A stretch of 64,000 nt of DNA, taken from positions 1 through 64,000 of the forward strand of contig DLMI01000239.1 of the NCBI GenBank assembly GCA_002478145.1, given 5' to 3'. This DNA is from Acidobacteria bacterium UBA7540. Lineage in GTDB: Bacteria; Acidobacteriota; Terriglobia; UBA7540. The notes under the pieces are model-generated. The model was not told the DNA's origin and did no database searches. It saw only the letters and a program-made list of their open reading frames with translations. Position 1 is the stretch's first letter. The number at the start of each line of letters is the position of its first letter. A program made the translations under genes and the position numbers. Below are positions 16,863 through 25,503 of this stretch, in pieces.

Positions 16863-17524
16863 TAGCCTCGGACTGTGATCCGCCGCAAGGAGAGGACTAC
16901 TTGGCCATCCGTGGGCTTGCCAAACCAAGTCGCGGGCTGGAAATTACTGAAGTAAATAACCCGGTCAAGTTGGTGGATGAGCTCCGGGGAGGTCCCGCCG
17001 GATAATACGCGATACCCCATTGCGCGGCCACCCGCGTCGATGCGGGCGAACACCACCACCGGCGCGTCGCCGGTATTGAAGTCAAAGGGCGCCAACTCGA
17101 GTACGCGGGGCGGGGTCACAAAAGCCAGGGGCACGTCCGGAGTAGTCGTAGCCGGGACCACCACTGAACCCATGATCAGGCAAAAGAAAACGACCGCCGC
17201 CAGTACCCCGCCCGAGGCTGGCAAGAGCATCGGCTGAAGGGCATTATCCATCCACACCCGCAGCCGATCGAGCAAATTCCTGTGCAGGCCCTGGGAGACC
17301 GCAACCCGTAATCGCAAGGCCAGTTCAGGAGGAACTTGACAACGCGGCATCCCGCGCAGCTCCGCCCGCATGCTCTCCCACACTTCCAGCTCACGCCGGC
17401 AGGACCCGCAGTAGTTCAGGTGAAACCGGATAGATTTCAGTACCTGGGGCGCACAGAGACCATCCAGGTAATCCGAATAGTGATTTCGAATTTCAACGCA
17501 TCCTTCAAACATGGGCTTTGCCAA
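16862..17524 (-). CDS. Membrane anti-sigma factor with zinc-finger and TonB-C-like domain
   Basis: The 220-residue protein starts with a zf-HC2-type domain (HLNYCGSC, a His-x3-Cys-x2-Cys core) that typically grips an ECF sigma factor. One membrane segment follows at about 96-121 (GGVLAAVVFFCLIMGSVVV). The periplasmic part (VVFARIDAGGRAMGYRVLSG, DGQVVLSLRRI) resembles a TonB C-terminal-like fold. The start lies 20 bases inside the preceding sigma-factor gene, so both are co-translated. It is the expected cognate regulator of that sigma factor. Confidence 0.85.
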   Translation of the reverse strand: MAKPMFEGCVEIRNHYSDYLDGLCAPQVLKSIRFHLNYCGSCRRELEVWESMRAELRGMPRCQVPPELALRLRVAVSQGLHRNLLDRLRVWMDNALQPMLLPASGGVLAAVVFFCLIMGSVVVPATTTPDVPLAFVTPPRVLELAPFDFNTGDAPVVVFARIDAGGRAMGYRVLSGGTSPELIHQLDRVIYFSNFQPATWFGKPTDGQVVLSLRRITVRG

Positions 17525-18152
17525 AACAACTCACGAGTTTCCTGCGAAGCAATTCCCGGCCCCGCCTCAGACGGGATTTCACCGTTCCCTCCGCCATCCC
17601 CGTCACTTGCGCAATCTCCTCGTAGGCCAACCCCTCAATTTCCCGCAAAACCACTACGGTTCGATAAGGTTGCGCTAGGCTGGCCAGCGCCCGCCTCAAC
17701 AGTTCTTGCCGCTCCGCCTGCTCGAGGAGCCGATAGGGAGTTTCAGAGCTGGCCCGCGCTTCTGCCGCCGACAAAGCAACTTCCGCACCCGTGTCGTCGA
17801 TGGATAGGGGTTCGTGCCAATGACGCCGCATCCAACCGCGCCGGTGGTTTGAAGCCTCATGGACGGCTATCCTGTAAATCCAGGTCTTCAGACTGCTGTC
17901 ACCGTGAAATTGCCGAATTCCTTTGAAGACCTTGATGAACACATCCTGCAAAACGTCCGCCGCCTCAGCTTGGTTGTCGACAATGTGCGAGACGAGGTTG
18001 AAGACCGGGTTCTGGTAAACTGCCAGCAAGTAATTGAAAGCCTCTTCGGAGCCTGCCTGCAACTCCGCGACCAAGGGCGTCTCATCATTGATTGCGGGAA
18101 GCCCCCGCTCAAGCGCCATCACGACGGTTCGCACGGTGTCCATTACGCCCAT
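17505..18152 (-). CDS. ECF RNA polymerase sigma factor
   Basis: I choose ATG 18152 (MGVMDTVRT); a longer in-frame extension to 18260 is low-complexity and unlike the family. Region 2 is clear (EAFNYLLAVYQNPVFNLV, DVLQDVFIKVFKGIRQF, LKTWIYRIAVHEASN) and region 4 has the helix-turn-helix GLAYEEIAQVTGMAEGTVKS, followed by RLRRGRELLRRKL. Length and order fit the RpoE-like ECF group. It overlaps the anti-sigma gene by 20 bases and is presumably held inactive by it. Confidence 0.93.
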   Translation of the reverse strand: MGVMDTVRTVVMALERGLPAINDETPLVAELQAGSEEAFNYLLAVYQNPVFNLVSHIVDNQAEAADVLQDVFIKVFKGIRQFHGDSSLKTWIYRIAVHEASNHRRGWMRRHWHEPLSIDDTGAEVALSAAEARASSETPYRLLEQAERQELLRRALASLAQPYRTVVVLREIEGLAYEEIAQVTGMAEGTVKSRLRRGRELLRRKLVSCFGKAHV

Positions 18153-18461
18153 ACGATACCACTTCCCCGCTCCAACTGCAAGACCGCGCTTGCCTTCCTT
18201 GCCATTCCTATTGACACCAGGGAGCGGAGGTTTGTTCCAGAAATACTCGATGCTTATCAAACAGTTCTCTCCAAGACCGTGTCAAACAATCTGGCCAGCA
18301 TCAAGACGCGAAGTTCCACCACCCTGGATCACACCGCTCTACCCTTCACATTCAGTTCTCGAGTCCTAAGCCCGCACCGAGGATTCCAAAAATGCTTGGC
18401 TGGTTCTTCCCTGCATTGACAGCCGCTCCCCGCCATGATACAAATTGTGTGTCAGACTGAA

Positions 18462-18537
18462 GGGCCTGTGGCGCAGTTGGGAGCGCGCATGACTGGCAGT
18501 CATGAGGTCGGGAGTTCGAACCTCCCCAGGTCCACCA
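18462..18537 (+). tRNA. tRNA-Ala (anticodon GGC)
   Basis: A 76-base cloverleaf. The acceptor stem GGGCCTG pairs with CAGGTCC (one G-T pair), the anticodon stem CATGA/TCATG encloses loop CTGGCAG with anticodon GGC, and the T-arm contains TTCGAAC. Discriminator A and an encoded CCA end the gene. The 3' half is duplicated 117 bases downstream, marking it as an integration target. Confidence 0.95.
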
Positions 18538-18599
18538 TCTATCCCATTGATTCTGAATGGCTTAATTCAGGAAAATCCCCCCCCTACAGGGGAAGCTTT

Positions 18600-18651
18600 G
18601 ACCTCATGAGTGCAAGTCATGAGGTCGGGAGTTCGAACCTCCCCAGGTCCA
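18600..18651 (+). repeat. Attachment-site duplicate of the tRNA-Ala 3' half
   Basis: Bases 18615-18651 repeat tRNA positions 18498-18534 exactly (37 bp). The left side forms a perfect 10-bp inverted repeat around a 7-base spacer (GACCTCATGA, GTGCAAG, TCATGAGGTC). That layout is typical of a tyrosine-recombinase core site and mimics the anticodon arm. The integrase remnant starts 24 bases further on. Confidence 0.82.
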
Positions 18652-18674
18652 GCAAACTTTTCAATAAGTTAGCC

Positions 18675-19854
18675 TCAAGACCTACCGAGCGGTGGGCCAC
18701 ATTGGGCCACATCTGAATTACGAATCTCATTCTCCACTTGCCTTTTGTGCGGCAAGAGAATCAGTTTTTCGATCTTTTGCACCGCCTCCCGCATTGGACC
18801 TGCGAGTTCGTGCATGTATCGGTCGGTGGTACTTAGCCTTGAATGCCCAAGCAGTTGCTTCATGATTAACGTCGGGATACTCCCCTCGTTTCCTCCGAGC
18901 GTCGAGAACGTGTGCCTGAGCGAGTGCCAAGAGATAATGAGGGATGCCCAAGCGCTGGGCAACCGGGTAGACGTGGCGCTGAATCAGGTTGCGGTCGCTT
19001 AGCGGCTTACTGGACTCGCCGGTAAACAGCCAGCCAGTGGTCGGGTGCTGCGCACAATAATCGCGCAACGCCTCGCCTAAGAATGATGGAACCGGAAGCT
19101 CTCGATCCTTTCCGTTCTTGGTCCCTCCCGCCTGTCCCCGGCATCACGAACGACGGACGTGGAGAGTACCGCAATCCAAGTCCTCTACTTGAAGCCCCAG
19201 GATTTCACCGCTCCGCAAGCCGATCATGACGCCAATCATCACGATGACCCGGGCGGGATCCTTGAGGTGTTCGAACAAGAGACTAACTTCTTCCGCCGAC
19301 AAAGCCCGCTGCTGGCGTTTAACCCTTGTCGGAGGTGCTTCGATCTCCCTGGCCGGATTATCGACCAGCCAGCGCCACTTAATAGCTGTTTTGAACATCT
19401 TGCTTAACACGGATCGAAGGTGCAGGACAGTTTGAGATGCGTAACCTTCTTTATACTTGTTGCTGAGAAGCCGGTCGATGTGGAGTCCAGTGATGTCCCG
19501 CATCCTTTCTCGTTCGAAAGTAGGTGCGATATGGTTCTTCCATAAGAGTTGGTACATATCGCGAGTGTTCGGTTTCATCTTTTCGACGAGGTTGGGCTTG
19601 AAGTGCTCCGCCCAAAACTCGCCGAGGGTTATGCTGGTTTGAGGCCTGGGGGCCGCCCGATTGACTTCTTGCATGATCTGATCGGCGGCTTTCCTGGCTT
19701 CGTTCTTTCCACGAAATGCCGAGACGGGTCCGAGGATGACGGTCCTTTGAGGCCGTTCCGCCTTTCCCTTCGGCGTAATGCAATCTTCCCGATAGCGCAA
19801 AACATAGTTGCCGTTCTTCTTCCTTACACTTCCTCTCTGGTAGCGCCGAATCAT
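18675..19854 (-). pseudogene. Tyrosine integrase, inactivated by a stop codon and a frameshift
   Basis: The N-terminal part (ATG 19854, MIRRYQRGSVRKKNG) has an AP2-like arm domain, a core-binding domain and the first catalytic Arg in GLRSGEILGLQVEDLD. An in-frame TGA at 19146-19144, after LHVRRS, interrupts it; the same frame continues with TKNGKDRELPVPSFLGEAL. A second break is a one-base shift near 18930-18940, between GIPHY and SWHSLRH. The last part has catalytic HSLRHTFST, LLGHSRLSTTDRY. The intact enzyme would be about 390 residues and would have inserted an element into the adjacent tRNA-Ala. With two independent lesions it is unlikely to be active. Confidence 0.85.
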
Positions 19855-19893
19855 TTGTTCCTCCGCACTGATTTGCGGCGTTGATTCGGACTC

Positions 19894-20274
19894 TCAGTTG
19901 GCTGCTGGTTCCGCACTATAACGCCTCTGCGAATTCCTTCGCAAGCTTTCAACGTAATTCCAAAGGTCACTTTCCCGGAAACGCAGGTACTTGCCGACCT
20001 TTAGGTACGGTATGCCATCCGGTGGCTTCAATCCGACCCGCCGGTATACCCACTTCCGCGGGACATTTAGCAGCGCGGCCACTTCCTCAACTGTGAGCAG
20101 CCGACTCATCTCGTCATTTCCATTGACCAAGCCCCCGCGAAGCTGTGATCCTTCTGCGTCCAACGAGATCCTCGACTGCAGAGACCCTAAGCTTGGCCTC
20201 CTTCCGCTCGCATTCGCTGGCGCCTGCTTGGCGGCAGTCAACCCTGCCATGACGTCGCGCCTGTCGATATTCAT
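19894..20274 (-). CDS. Excisionase-like helix-turn-helix protein
   Basis: Start ATG 20274 has GGAGAG four bases upstream. Of 126 residues the last 70 form a MerR/AlpA-type DNA-binding domain (MSRLLTVEEVAALLNVPRKWVYRRV, split at its recognition helix, then IPYLKVGKYLRFRESDLWNYV). The preceding part is basic and unstructured. A shorter form from ATG 20109 is possible. It lies just upstream of the integrase remnant in the same orientation, the usual place of a recombination directionality factor. Confidence 0.75.
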   Translation of the reverse strand: MNIDRRDVMAGLTAAKQAPANASGRRPSLGSLQSRISLDAEGSQLRGGLVNGNDEMSRLLTVEEVAALLNVPRKWVYRRVGLKPPDGIPYLKVGKYLRFRESDLWNYVESLRRNSQRRYSAEPAAN

Positions 20275-21050
20275 GTCACTCTCCTTCACGGCTAGCCATG
20301 CGCCTGACACCGGTCGCCAAGCGCAATGCGCGGTCAGCGCACTATTGCGCCCTTTGTGAGCGCCAGAGCCGACTTTCAGGGCGTCCCACACCGCAGCCAA
20401 GAGAGTGCATCGTTCCGATAGTTTCAGGTCTGTGTATCTCGGTGCGGCTCTGATGAGGCGTTTGGCGAGGAATCCCTAGCCCATTCATAGAACAGGATTT
20501 CCTTCGTGTTAAAGGAGCATGACCGCAGAACACCCGGTCCGTGCAACTGGCTCAGTAATGACGACTTGGCGAGTTCAAGGGGGAAGGAAAGGCCTCCCTG
20601 CAAGGTCACGGCTGAAAGGCAAATTGAGGACCCGAACCGCACGCTGAAACCCACTCTTCGGGGCCATTACCTCCCATTCGGCAGATTTGAATGCGGGTAA
20701 TAGAGACGCCGCCTCAGATCAGCCTTATGGCACCATGGCGCCATCATAAGCCAGCTCAATCAGTTACATGACCTTCGCTCCTCCAGCAGGGAGCGCTCAT
20801 CGCAGCGGTGCTGGTCTGGTCCAGACACGGTGTGCGCCTAGCGTGCCCGTAGGCGTGCTCGGTGACCGCTTGCCGAAAGCTGGTGCCACGCCCCGTTTGC
20901 CCTTTGCGTTTACACTTGGTTCTCACAGGCGTCGACCGGTGAAAAAAACTTGGCAAGCAACATGCCCCCTTGGTCACGCACTCGGGCTGCATCAACGGTT
21001 GCTCCGCCCACTGGCGATCTGTGCCGTTAGGATGCACCAACGAACCTGGC
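20275..21050. other. Non-coding stretch of the integrated element, with one palindrome
   Basis: ORFs here have no coding character in any frame. A near-perfect 27-bp palindrome at 20724-20750 (core TGGCACCATGGCGCCA, outer arms CTTAT/ATAAG) could be a regulator binding site. No second attachment-site copy was seen. Confidence 0.4.
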
Positions 21051-21971
21051 TCAGGCCCCTGCGCCGGCCGCTAACGAGACTCCGCCGGCTTCTGAGGTTT
21101 CGGCCCGGTCTGGGTGAAGCAGGGAATCCACATTCGCCTTTAATCGGACCAAGGCCACCGAATGGAGTTGCGAAATGCGCGATTCATCCACGTTCATATG
21201 CTCGGCAATCTGTTTCATCGCCAGCTCGCGCCCATAGTAGAGGGTGACGATTTGCCGCTCACGCTCCCGCAGGATGGAAAGCGCGCGACCCAGAATCTCA
21301 CGCTGCTCGCGACGGTAGCAGAGATCAAAGGGATCGGGATCGTCACCCGCCAGAAACGCTGGCTCAATCCGTCGGCTGACGGACCTGGAGGTCGGCCCCG
21401 CCGAAAGAGTTCGCGTACTGACGTCGAATCCTGCACTCTGTACCTCATTCAGCGCCCTGTGCCACTGTGCCAGATTCATTCCCTGCACCGCGGCCATCTC
21501 GTCGTCCATGACGGAGCGACCGAACTTGACCTCGAGTTCGTTATAGAGCTTTCGGATCCTTTGGTTCTTGCGCCGTAAATCGCGGGAGGCCGGATCGGCA
21601 CCACGGAGGCCGTCCAAAATACTTCCGCGAATCCGGTGCTGCGCGTAGGTCTCCAACCTCACCCGCTTGCTCGCGTCAAACTTGGTGACGCCATCGACCA
21701 GTCCCAGCACGCCGTCTGAGAACAGGTCATCCAGCTCCACATGGGCAGGCAGGCGTTTGCGAATCTTCAGAGCCACGCGCTTTACCAAGGGAAGCATATC
21801 AACCAACAGCGTCTCCCTGTCCTGGAGAACCTTTCCCTCGTGCCTTCTCCTGGGACGCGAAATCGGAGGAGTCAGGGGCTGACGCGATCCCACAGGTGGG
21901 GGACAGCGAAGCGCAGGAACGGCCGCCAAGCGGCCTGGTTGGTGGAAAATGTGAACTGATTGAGTTGCCAT
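21051..21971 (-). CDS. FliA/WhiG-type RNA polymerase sigma factor
   Basis: ATG 21971 (MATQSVHIF) has GAGG upstream; the longer reading frame adds unrelated residues. Region 2 is present (LVKRVALKIRKRLPAHVELDD, DLFSDGVLGLVDGVTKFD, LETYAQHRIRGSILDGLR), with region 3 near DEMAAVQGMNLAQWH and region 4 near LRERERQIVTLYYGREL, then MKQIAEHMNVDESRISQLH. The product has about 306 residues with an Ala/Gly-rich tail. FliA-type sigmas drive flagellar or late regulons, but no flagellar gene is in the window. Its place beside an integration hotspot leaves open whether it came with the element. Confidence 0.88.
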   Translation of the reverse strand: MATQSVHIFHQPGRLAAVPALRCPPPVGSRQPLTPPISRPRRRHEGKVLQDRETLLVDMLPLVKRVALKIRKRLPAHVELDDLFSDGVLGLVDGVTKFDASKRVRLETYAQHRIRGSILDGLRGADPASRDLRRKNQRIRKLYNELEVKFGRSVMDDEMAAVQGMNLAQWHRALNEVQSAGFDVSTRTLSAGPTSRSVSRRIEPAFLAGDDPDPFDLCYRREQREILGRALSILRERERQIVTLYYGRELAMKQIAEHMNVDESRISQLHSVALVRLKANVDSLLHPDRAETSEAGGVSLAAGAGA

Positions 21972-22138
21972 AGGAACCTCGATCAATTTCGAATGCCCCG
22001 ATCGGGGACACCGCCTTCCGAGATTCGGCTTCGTTGCTGGTATCCAGAGGCAACACTTCATCGGCACCGTGGAGCCTGCCGCTCCGAGCTTCGTCCGCTG
22101 CCCTGGCCTCTGGGGCGCTTTTCTTAGGGGGAGCAATT

Positions 22139-22169
22139 ATGACCATGGTATAATGACTATGATAAGGAG
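22139..22169 (+). promoter_or_regulatory. Promoter/operator of the Phd-VapC pair
   Basis: TATAAT at 22149-22154 lies between two direct repeats ATGACYATG (22139-22147 and 22153-22161). The ribosome-binding site AAGGAG (22164-22169) is six bases before the start. No clear -35 box is visible. The repeats around the -10 fit autorepression by the antitoxin. Confidence 0.5.
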
Positions 22170-22175
22170 TCGGGA

Positions 22176-22403
22176 ATGAAGACAATGGCAGCAGGTTCGT
22201 TCAAGGCACAATGCCTTGCGGTCATGGACGAGGTTCAAGCCAAGAGAGAAACCGTTGTGATCACTAAACACGGCAAGCCGGTGGTGAAGCTCGTCCCCGC
22301 CGACAAAGCTACGGACGAGATTTACAATTTCCTCCGTGGCAAGGGTGCGGTTACAGGCAACGTCATTTCACCCGCGATCGAAAACTGGGGCGACCTCAAG
22401 TGA
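22176..22403 (+). CDS. Phd/YefM-family antitoxin
   Basis: The 75-residue protein begins MKTMAAGSFKAQCLAVMDEV, the typical DNA-binding domain start of the Phd/YefM group, followed by RETVVITKHGKPVVKLVP. The C-terminal third (IYNFLRGKGAV onward) would wrap the toxin. It ends four bases into the next gene (GTGA overlap), the standard arrangement of antitoxin then toxin. Confidence 0.92.
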   Translation: MKTMAAGSFKAQCLAVMDEVQAKRETVVITKHGKPVVKLVPADKATDEIYNFLRGKGAVTGNVISPAIENWGDLK

Positions 22404-22792
22404 TTCTCCTCGACACGCACGTGGTCGTCTGGCTGGCGTTCGACCCAAGCCGGCTTTCCTGCAAGGCAACCTCCGCCATCGACAATGCGCGTAAGAACGG
22501 AGACGGCCTAGCAATCTGCGATATCACTCTCCTGGAGTTGACAGCTCTTGTGAGCAAGGGACGTATCCATCTCGACATCAGCCTGGAATCTTTCCTGCGG
22601 GAAGTCGAAGCCCGATTCGTCGTCCTACCGATCACTGGCCGCGCCTGCGTGCTCGCCCTTGGCCTTCCAGCAGCTTATCCCAAGGATCCAGCGGACCGTA
22701 TTATCGGAGCTACTGCGCTGGCCGAAGGGTTACCTCTACTTACGGCTGATCGCGAGATCCATCGGTCAAAAGCGCTTCCCACGATCTGGTGA
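22400..22792 (+). CDS. vapC: PIN-domain toxin VapC
   Basis: Starts at GTG 22400, overlapping the antitoxin stop. The 130-residue PIN ribonuclease has the acidic metal-binding residues Asp5 (LLDTHVVVWL), Glu46 (ITLLELTAL), Asp99 (KDPADRIIGATA) and Asp117 (LTADREI). VapC toxins cleave tRNA or rRNA when freed of antitoxin. All four acidic residues are kept, so it looks active. Confidence 0.92.
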   Translation: MILLDTHVVVWLAFDPSRLSCKATSAIDNARKNGDGLAICDITLLELTALVSKGRIHLDISLESFLREVEARFVVLPITGRACVLALGLPAAYPKDPADRIIGATALAEGLPLLTADREIHRSKALPTIW

Positions 22793-22842
22793 GAGAAGCG
22801 AGTTCTGGCGACTTCTCTTGTCGAAGGGCGCGGGTAACCCCT

Positions 22843-23354
22843 TCATTCAAGGCTGATCCGAATTGTTTCGCCGAAAGGTGCCTTCCTGCGCGAATCGGTT
22901 ACCCAAAGCACCGGATATTCCGGGGCCTCCGGATACAAATCACAGCATAAATCGGTGAGATAGATAAAGCAGACCGGCGCGATATCATTTTTGCCCACCC
23001 ACTCGAAAACGGGGCGGAAATCTGTGCCGCCACCACCTTTGGGTTCGAGTTGCACCGGTTCTGAAGGTCTGAACTCTTGAGCGGACTGAACTGCTGCATC
23101 GCAATACACCACGTGTATGGCTTCTGGCTGCGCCTCCTCGGAAATCGCCGAGATCTCACCTGCAAACTGTTCCAGCTCACGCTTTCCGATCGAGCCTGAG
23201 GTATCAACGGCAATCACGATCTCGCCCATTCCTCGGCGCTCGACCGAGGGCAGGTACAGGCCCGAAGCGATGTGACGGCGGTTGGGTGGGGTCCAGCGAT
23301 AATCAGAGGGCGTAGTAGAGGCCACAAAATCACGCAGGATCGCGCGCCAATCCT
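22843..23354 (-). pseudogene. C-terminal part of a VWA-like (DUF2201-type) protein
   Basis: The frame carries RRGMGEIVIAVDTSGSIGK with the MIDAS-type DxSxS and continues to GGGGTDFRPVFEWV, FIYLTDL. It matches the C-terminal VWA-like domain of the large putative metallopeptidases that sit next to MoxR-type ATPases. Reading upstream, the frame continues for a few residues (QQDWRAILRDFVASTTP) and then breaks off at about 23355 where transposase sequence begins. The N-terminal two thirds are missing and no ATPase gene is nearby, so it is a remnant. Confidence 0.72.
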
Positions 23355-23936
23355 GCTGGGAACGGACTTCTTCACCATCGAGGCTTGGACTCGGAGGGGC
23401 TTGACGAGGTTCCTGGTGCTCTTCCTGATCGACTTGTCGAGCCGACGGGTGGAGATCGCCGGACTGGCGCGGCAGGTGAATGGGCTCTGGATGAGCCGGG
23501 TGTCACGCAACCTCAGTGATGCTGGGGAAGGCTTCCTGGTTGGCAAACGATACTTGATCCACGACCGGGATCCGTTGTTCACCCCAGAGTTTTTGGAAAC
23601 TCTCGGAACCAGTGGGGGCAGTCGGTGAACCTGCCGCCGCGCTCGCCGAATCTGAATGCGCACGCGGAGCGCTTTGTCAGAACCATCAAGGAATCGTGCA
23701 TGGAGCGCAGGATTCTGTTCGGAGAAGGCTCTTTGCGGAAGGCCCTTCACGAATTTGTTGAAGACTACCATCGCGAGCGCAACCAGCAGGGGCTGGGCAA
23801 CTGGCTGATCATAGAGGATGAGTCAGGCGTCGGTAGCACTGGACCGATCCAGTGCCGCCAGCGGCTGGGCGGAATGCTGAACTACTATTATCGCGAGGCA
23901 GCCTGTGGGAGGACCAAGCAAGCTCCGATGGAGTGA
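23355..23936 (+). mobile_element. IS remnant: integrase-core transposase, 5'-truncated and frameshifted
   Basis: The rve-type DDE core is recognisable in DFFTIEAWTRRGLTRFLVLF, VEIAGLARQVNGLW and KRYLIHDRDPLF, then after a frameshift VNLPPRSPNLNAHAERFVRT and GLGNWLIIEDE, ending RLGGMLNYYYREAA. The frame change lies in a G5 run (23614-23618); one additional G restores it. The N-terminal DNA-binding part is missing at the junction with the VWA remnant. Bases 23937-24163 look like the 3' non-coding end of the same element; I see no gene there. Confidence 0.8.
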
Positions 23937-24163
23937 TCATCATCAGGTGCGTCGGCCCTCTTTCCAGTGCCGTGCGTGGACCGTTCCTGGGCTGGTTGCA
24001 GCCGCTCGTACCGAGCCGTGAGGCGTGTGGACCCGGGAGGCCCTACCGAGAAGCGATCCTTGATCCAACCGAAACTTGCGCCACGCGGACATCGTTGGGC
24101 CAAGGGAACTGCCTTTCATTTGAGTTTTTGGACGCTACGGCGTTGGAGGCCATTTTCCAGAAC

Positions 24164-25012
24164 TTAACCCCGCACGAGAGGTAGGCGCGCATCCGGTTGC
24201 TTCCAGGTTGAGCGTACCCAGACACGTTCCGGGTCTTCAACCACCGCCATGGTTCGGGAGGTCCCGGCTAGGAAGTTCAAATAATAGACGTCGTATCCGG
24301 GGCCGGCCACAACGGGATGATACCCGTCTCGGACGAGGACAGCATCTCCGTCCCGAACCTTCAGAGTCAGATCTCGAGCGGTGCGAGGATTATAAAGGTT
24401 TTGAAAGGCGAAGCCTTCAGGATGGTCAATTTTGTAGTAGTAAATCTCGTCGAGGTCAACTTCCTGTGGGGGATTGTGGACATCGTGCTTGTGGGGAGGG
24501 TAGCTCGACCAGTTTCCACCCGGAGTGTAAACCTCCACAGCGATCAAGCGGTCGGCCGGAAACTCTGGCCGGATGATTTCAACGATTTGGCGTGAAGTGT
24601 TCTCGCCTCCCCGCAGACTGCTGACGACATCCCGCGGAGTGATGAGCTTGGGCTCGAGACGGGCGTCGGAGGGAACCCTACACTCGGCCAGCTCGCAAAT
24701 GGTTTGGGCTTTGAGAATGACTTGAGTGCTTGAAGGGAGATAAAGCGCATAGGGAAAGCCATCAAAGACGTTCTTTCGCTGTCCAATGCTTACTTCACCT
24801 TTACCCCAGTTTGCCAGGCATTGCCCCCCCAGAAGGACGAGAATTACTTCTTCGTTCTTGGTTTCAAACTCCCAGACCATCCCGGGCGTCAACCGCCTCA
24901 CAAAGAAGCTCATCCACTGCCAACCCGCTTCCTCTCGCGGGAGCCTGAGCAGTTCACCAGGCTGATCTGAAGTAAGATTTCGTGAGTGGACAAGGCTGTC
25001 ATTTTGGTTCAT
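24164..25012 (-). CDS. iolB: 5-deoxy-glucuronate isomerase
   Basis: ATG 25012 (MNQNDSLVHSRNL) has GGAG upstream; the longer frame is not conserved. The 282-residue protein has a two-cupin architecture, with the second cupin metal site in YPPHKHDVHN and DEIYYYKID and later HPVVAGPGYDVYYLNFLAG, all hallmarks of IolB. It converts 5-deoxyglucuronate to 2-deoxy-5-keto-gluconate in myo-inositol degradation. Its promoter overlaps a LacI-type operator, and the nearest regulator gene lies directly upstream in the same orientation. Confidence 0.93.
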   Translation of the reverse strand: MNQNDSLVHSRNLTSDQPGELLRLPREEAGWQWMSFFVRRLTPGMVWEFETKNEEVILVLLGGQCLANWGKGEVSIGQRKNVFDGFPYALYLPSSTQVILKAQTICELAECRVPSDARLEPKLITPRDVVSSLRGGENTSRQIVEIIRPEFPADRLIAVEVYTPGGNWSSYPPHKHDVHNPPQEVDLDEIYYYKIDHPEGFAFQNLYNPRTARDLTLKVRDGDAVLVRDGYHPVVAGPGYDVYYLNFLAGTSRTMAVVEDPERVWVRSTWKQPDARLPLVRG

Positions 25013-25213
25013 ACAAGCTCCGCGTCGGAAGGTGACTGCCGAAATCCTGGGATTGCGTTGTTGTCTGTCGCTGACGTCGCACAAGCTGTTTCTTCTGGTG
25101 CGAACTGCGATCTCGATGAGGCCTGCGTAGCGCGACCTCAAGCTCGGCAGCCTGTGCGACCAATGGCTCCTGATTCTAACCCGGGCAGCGCCCAAGCTCG
25201 CGCCACGAGTCGT

Positions 25214-25257
25214 CTAACCGATTAGAATTGAATACAGGAAACCTTTTCGCCTGTCAA
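25214..25257 (-). promoter_or_regulatory. iolB promoter with LacI-type operator
   Basis: On the minus strand TTGACA (25257-25252), a 17-bp spacer and TATTCA (25234-25229) form the promoter. Three bases further lies CTAATCGGTTAG (25225-25214), a palindrome of the form CTAANCGNTTAG, over the expected transcription start. The leader to iolB is about 210 bases. The rest of the 25013-25503 gap shows no gene. Confidence 0.7.
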
Positions 25258-25503
25258 CAACTTATCTTTGCTCGCCCAGACATCCGCAGATGCGAACCGC
25301 CTTTAGCCAACGGTGCGGCGTGTTCAAATGAAGGTATTGGAGTCTCAGGTGCGGAATTGCCTGGGGAAATGTTGCGCGCTTTCGGCTCCAACCACCGAAC
25401 GGTCCTTGGCCGTCAAGGCCTGGAAAGACGTCAGGAGGTCCACGGAGGCCCGAGCGTGGGGAATCGCTCATGGGGTGGAAGGCTCGAACAAGGTTCGAAA
25501 TCA

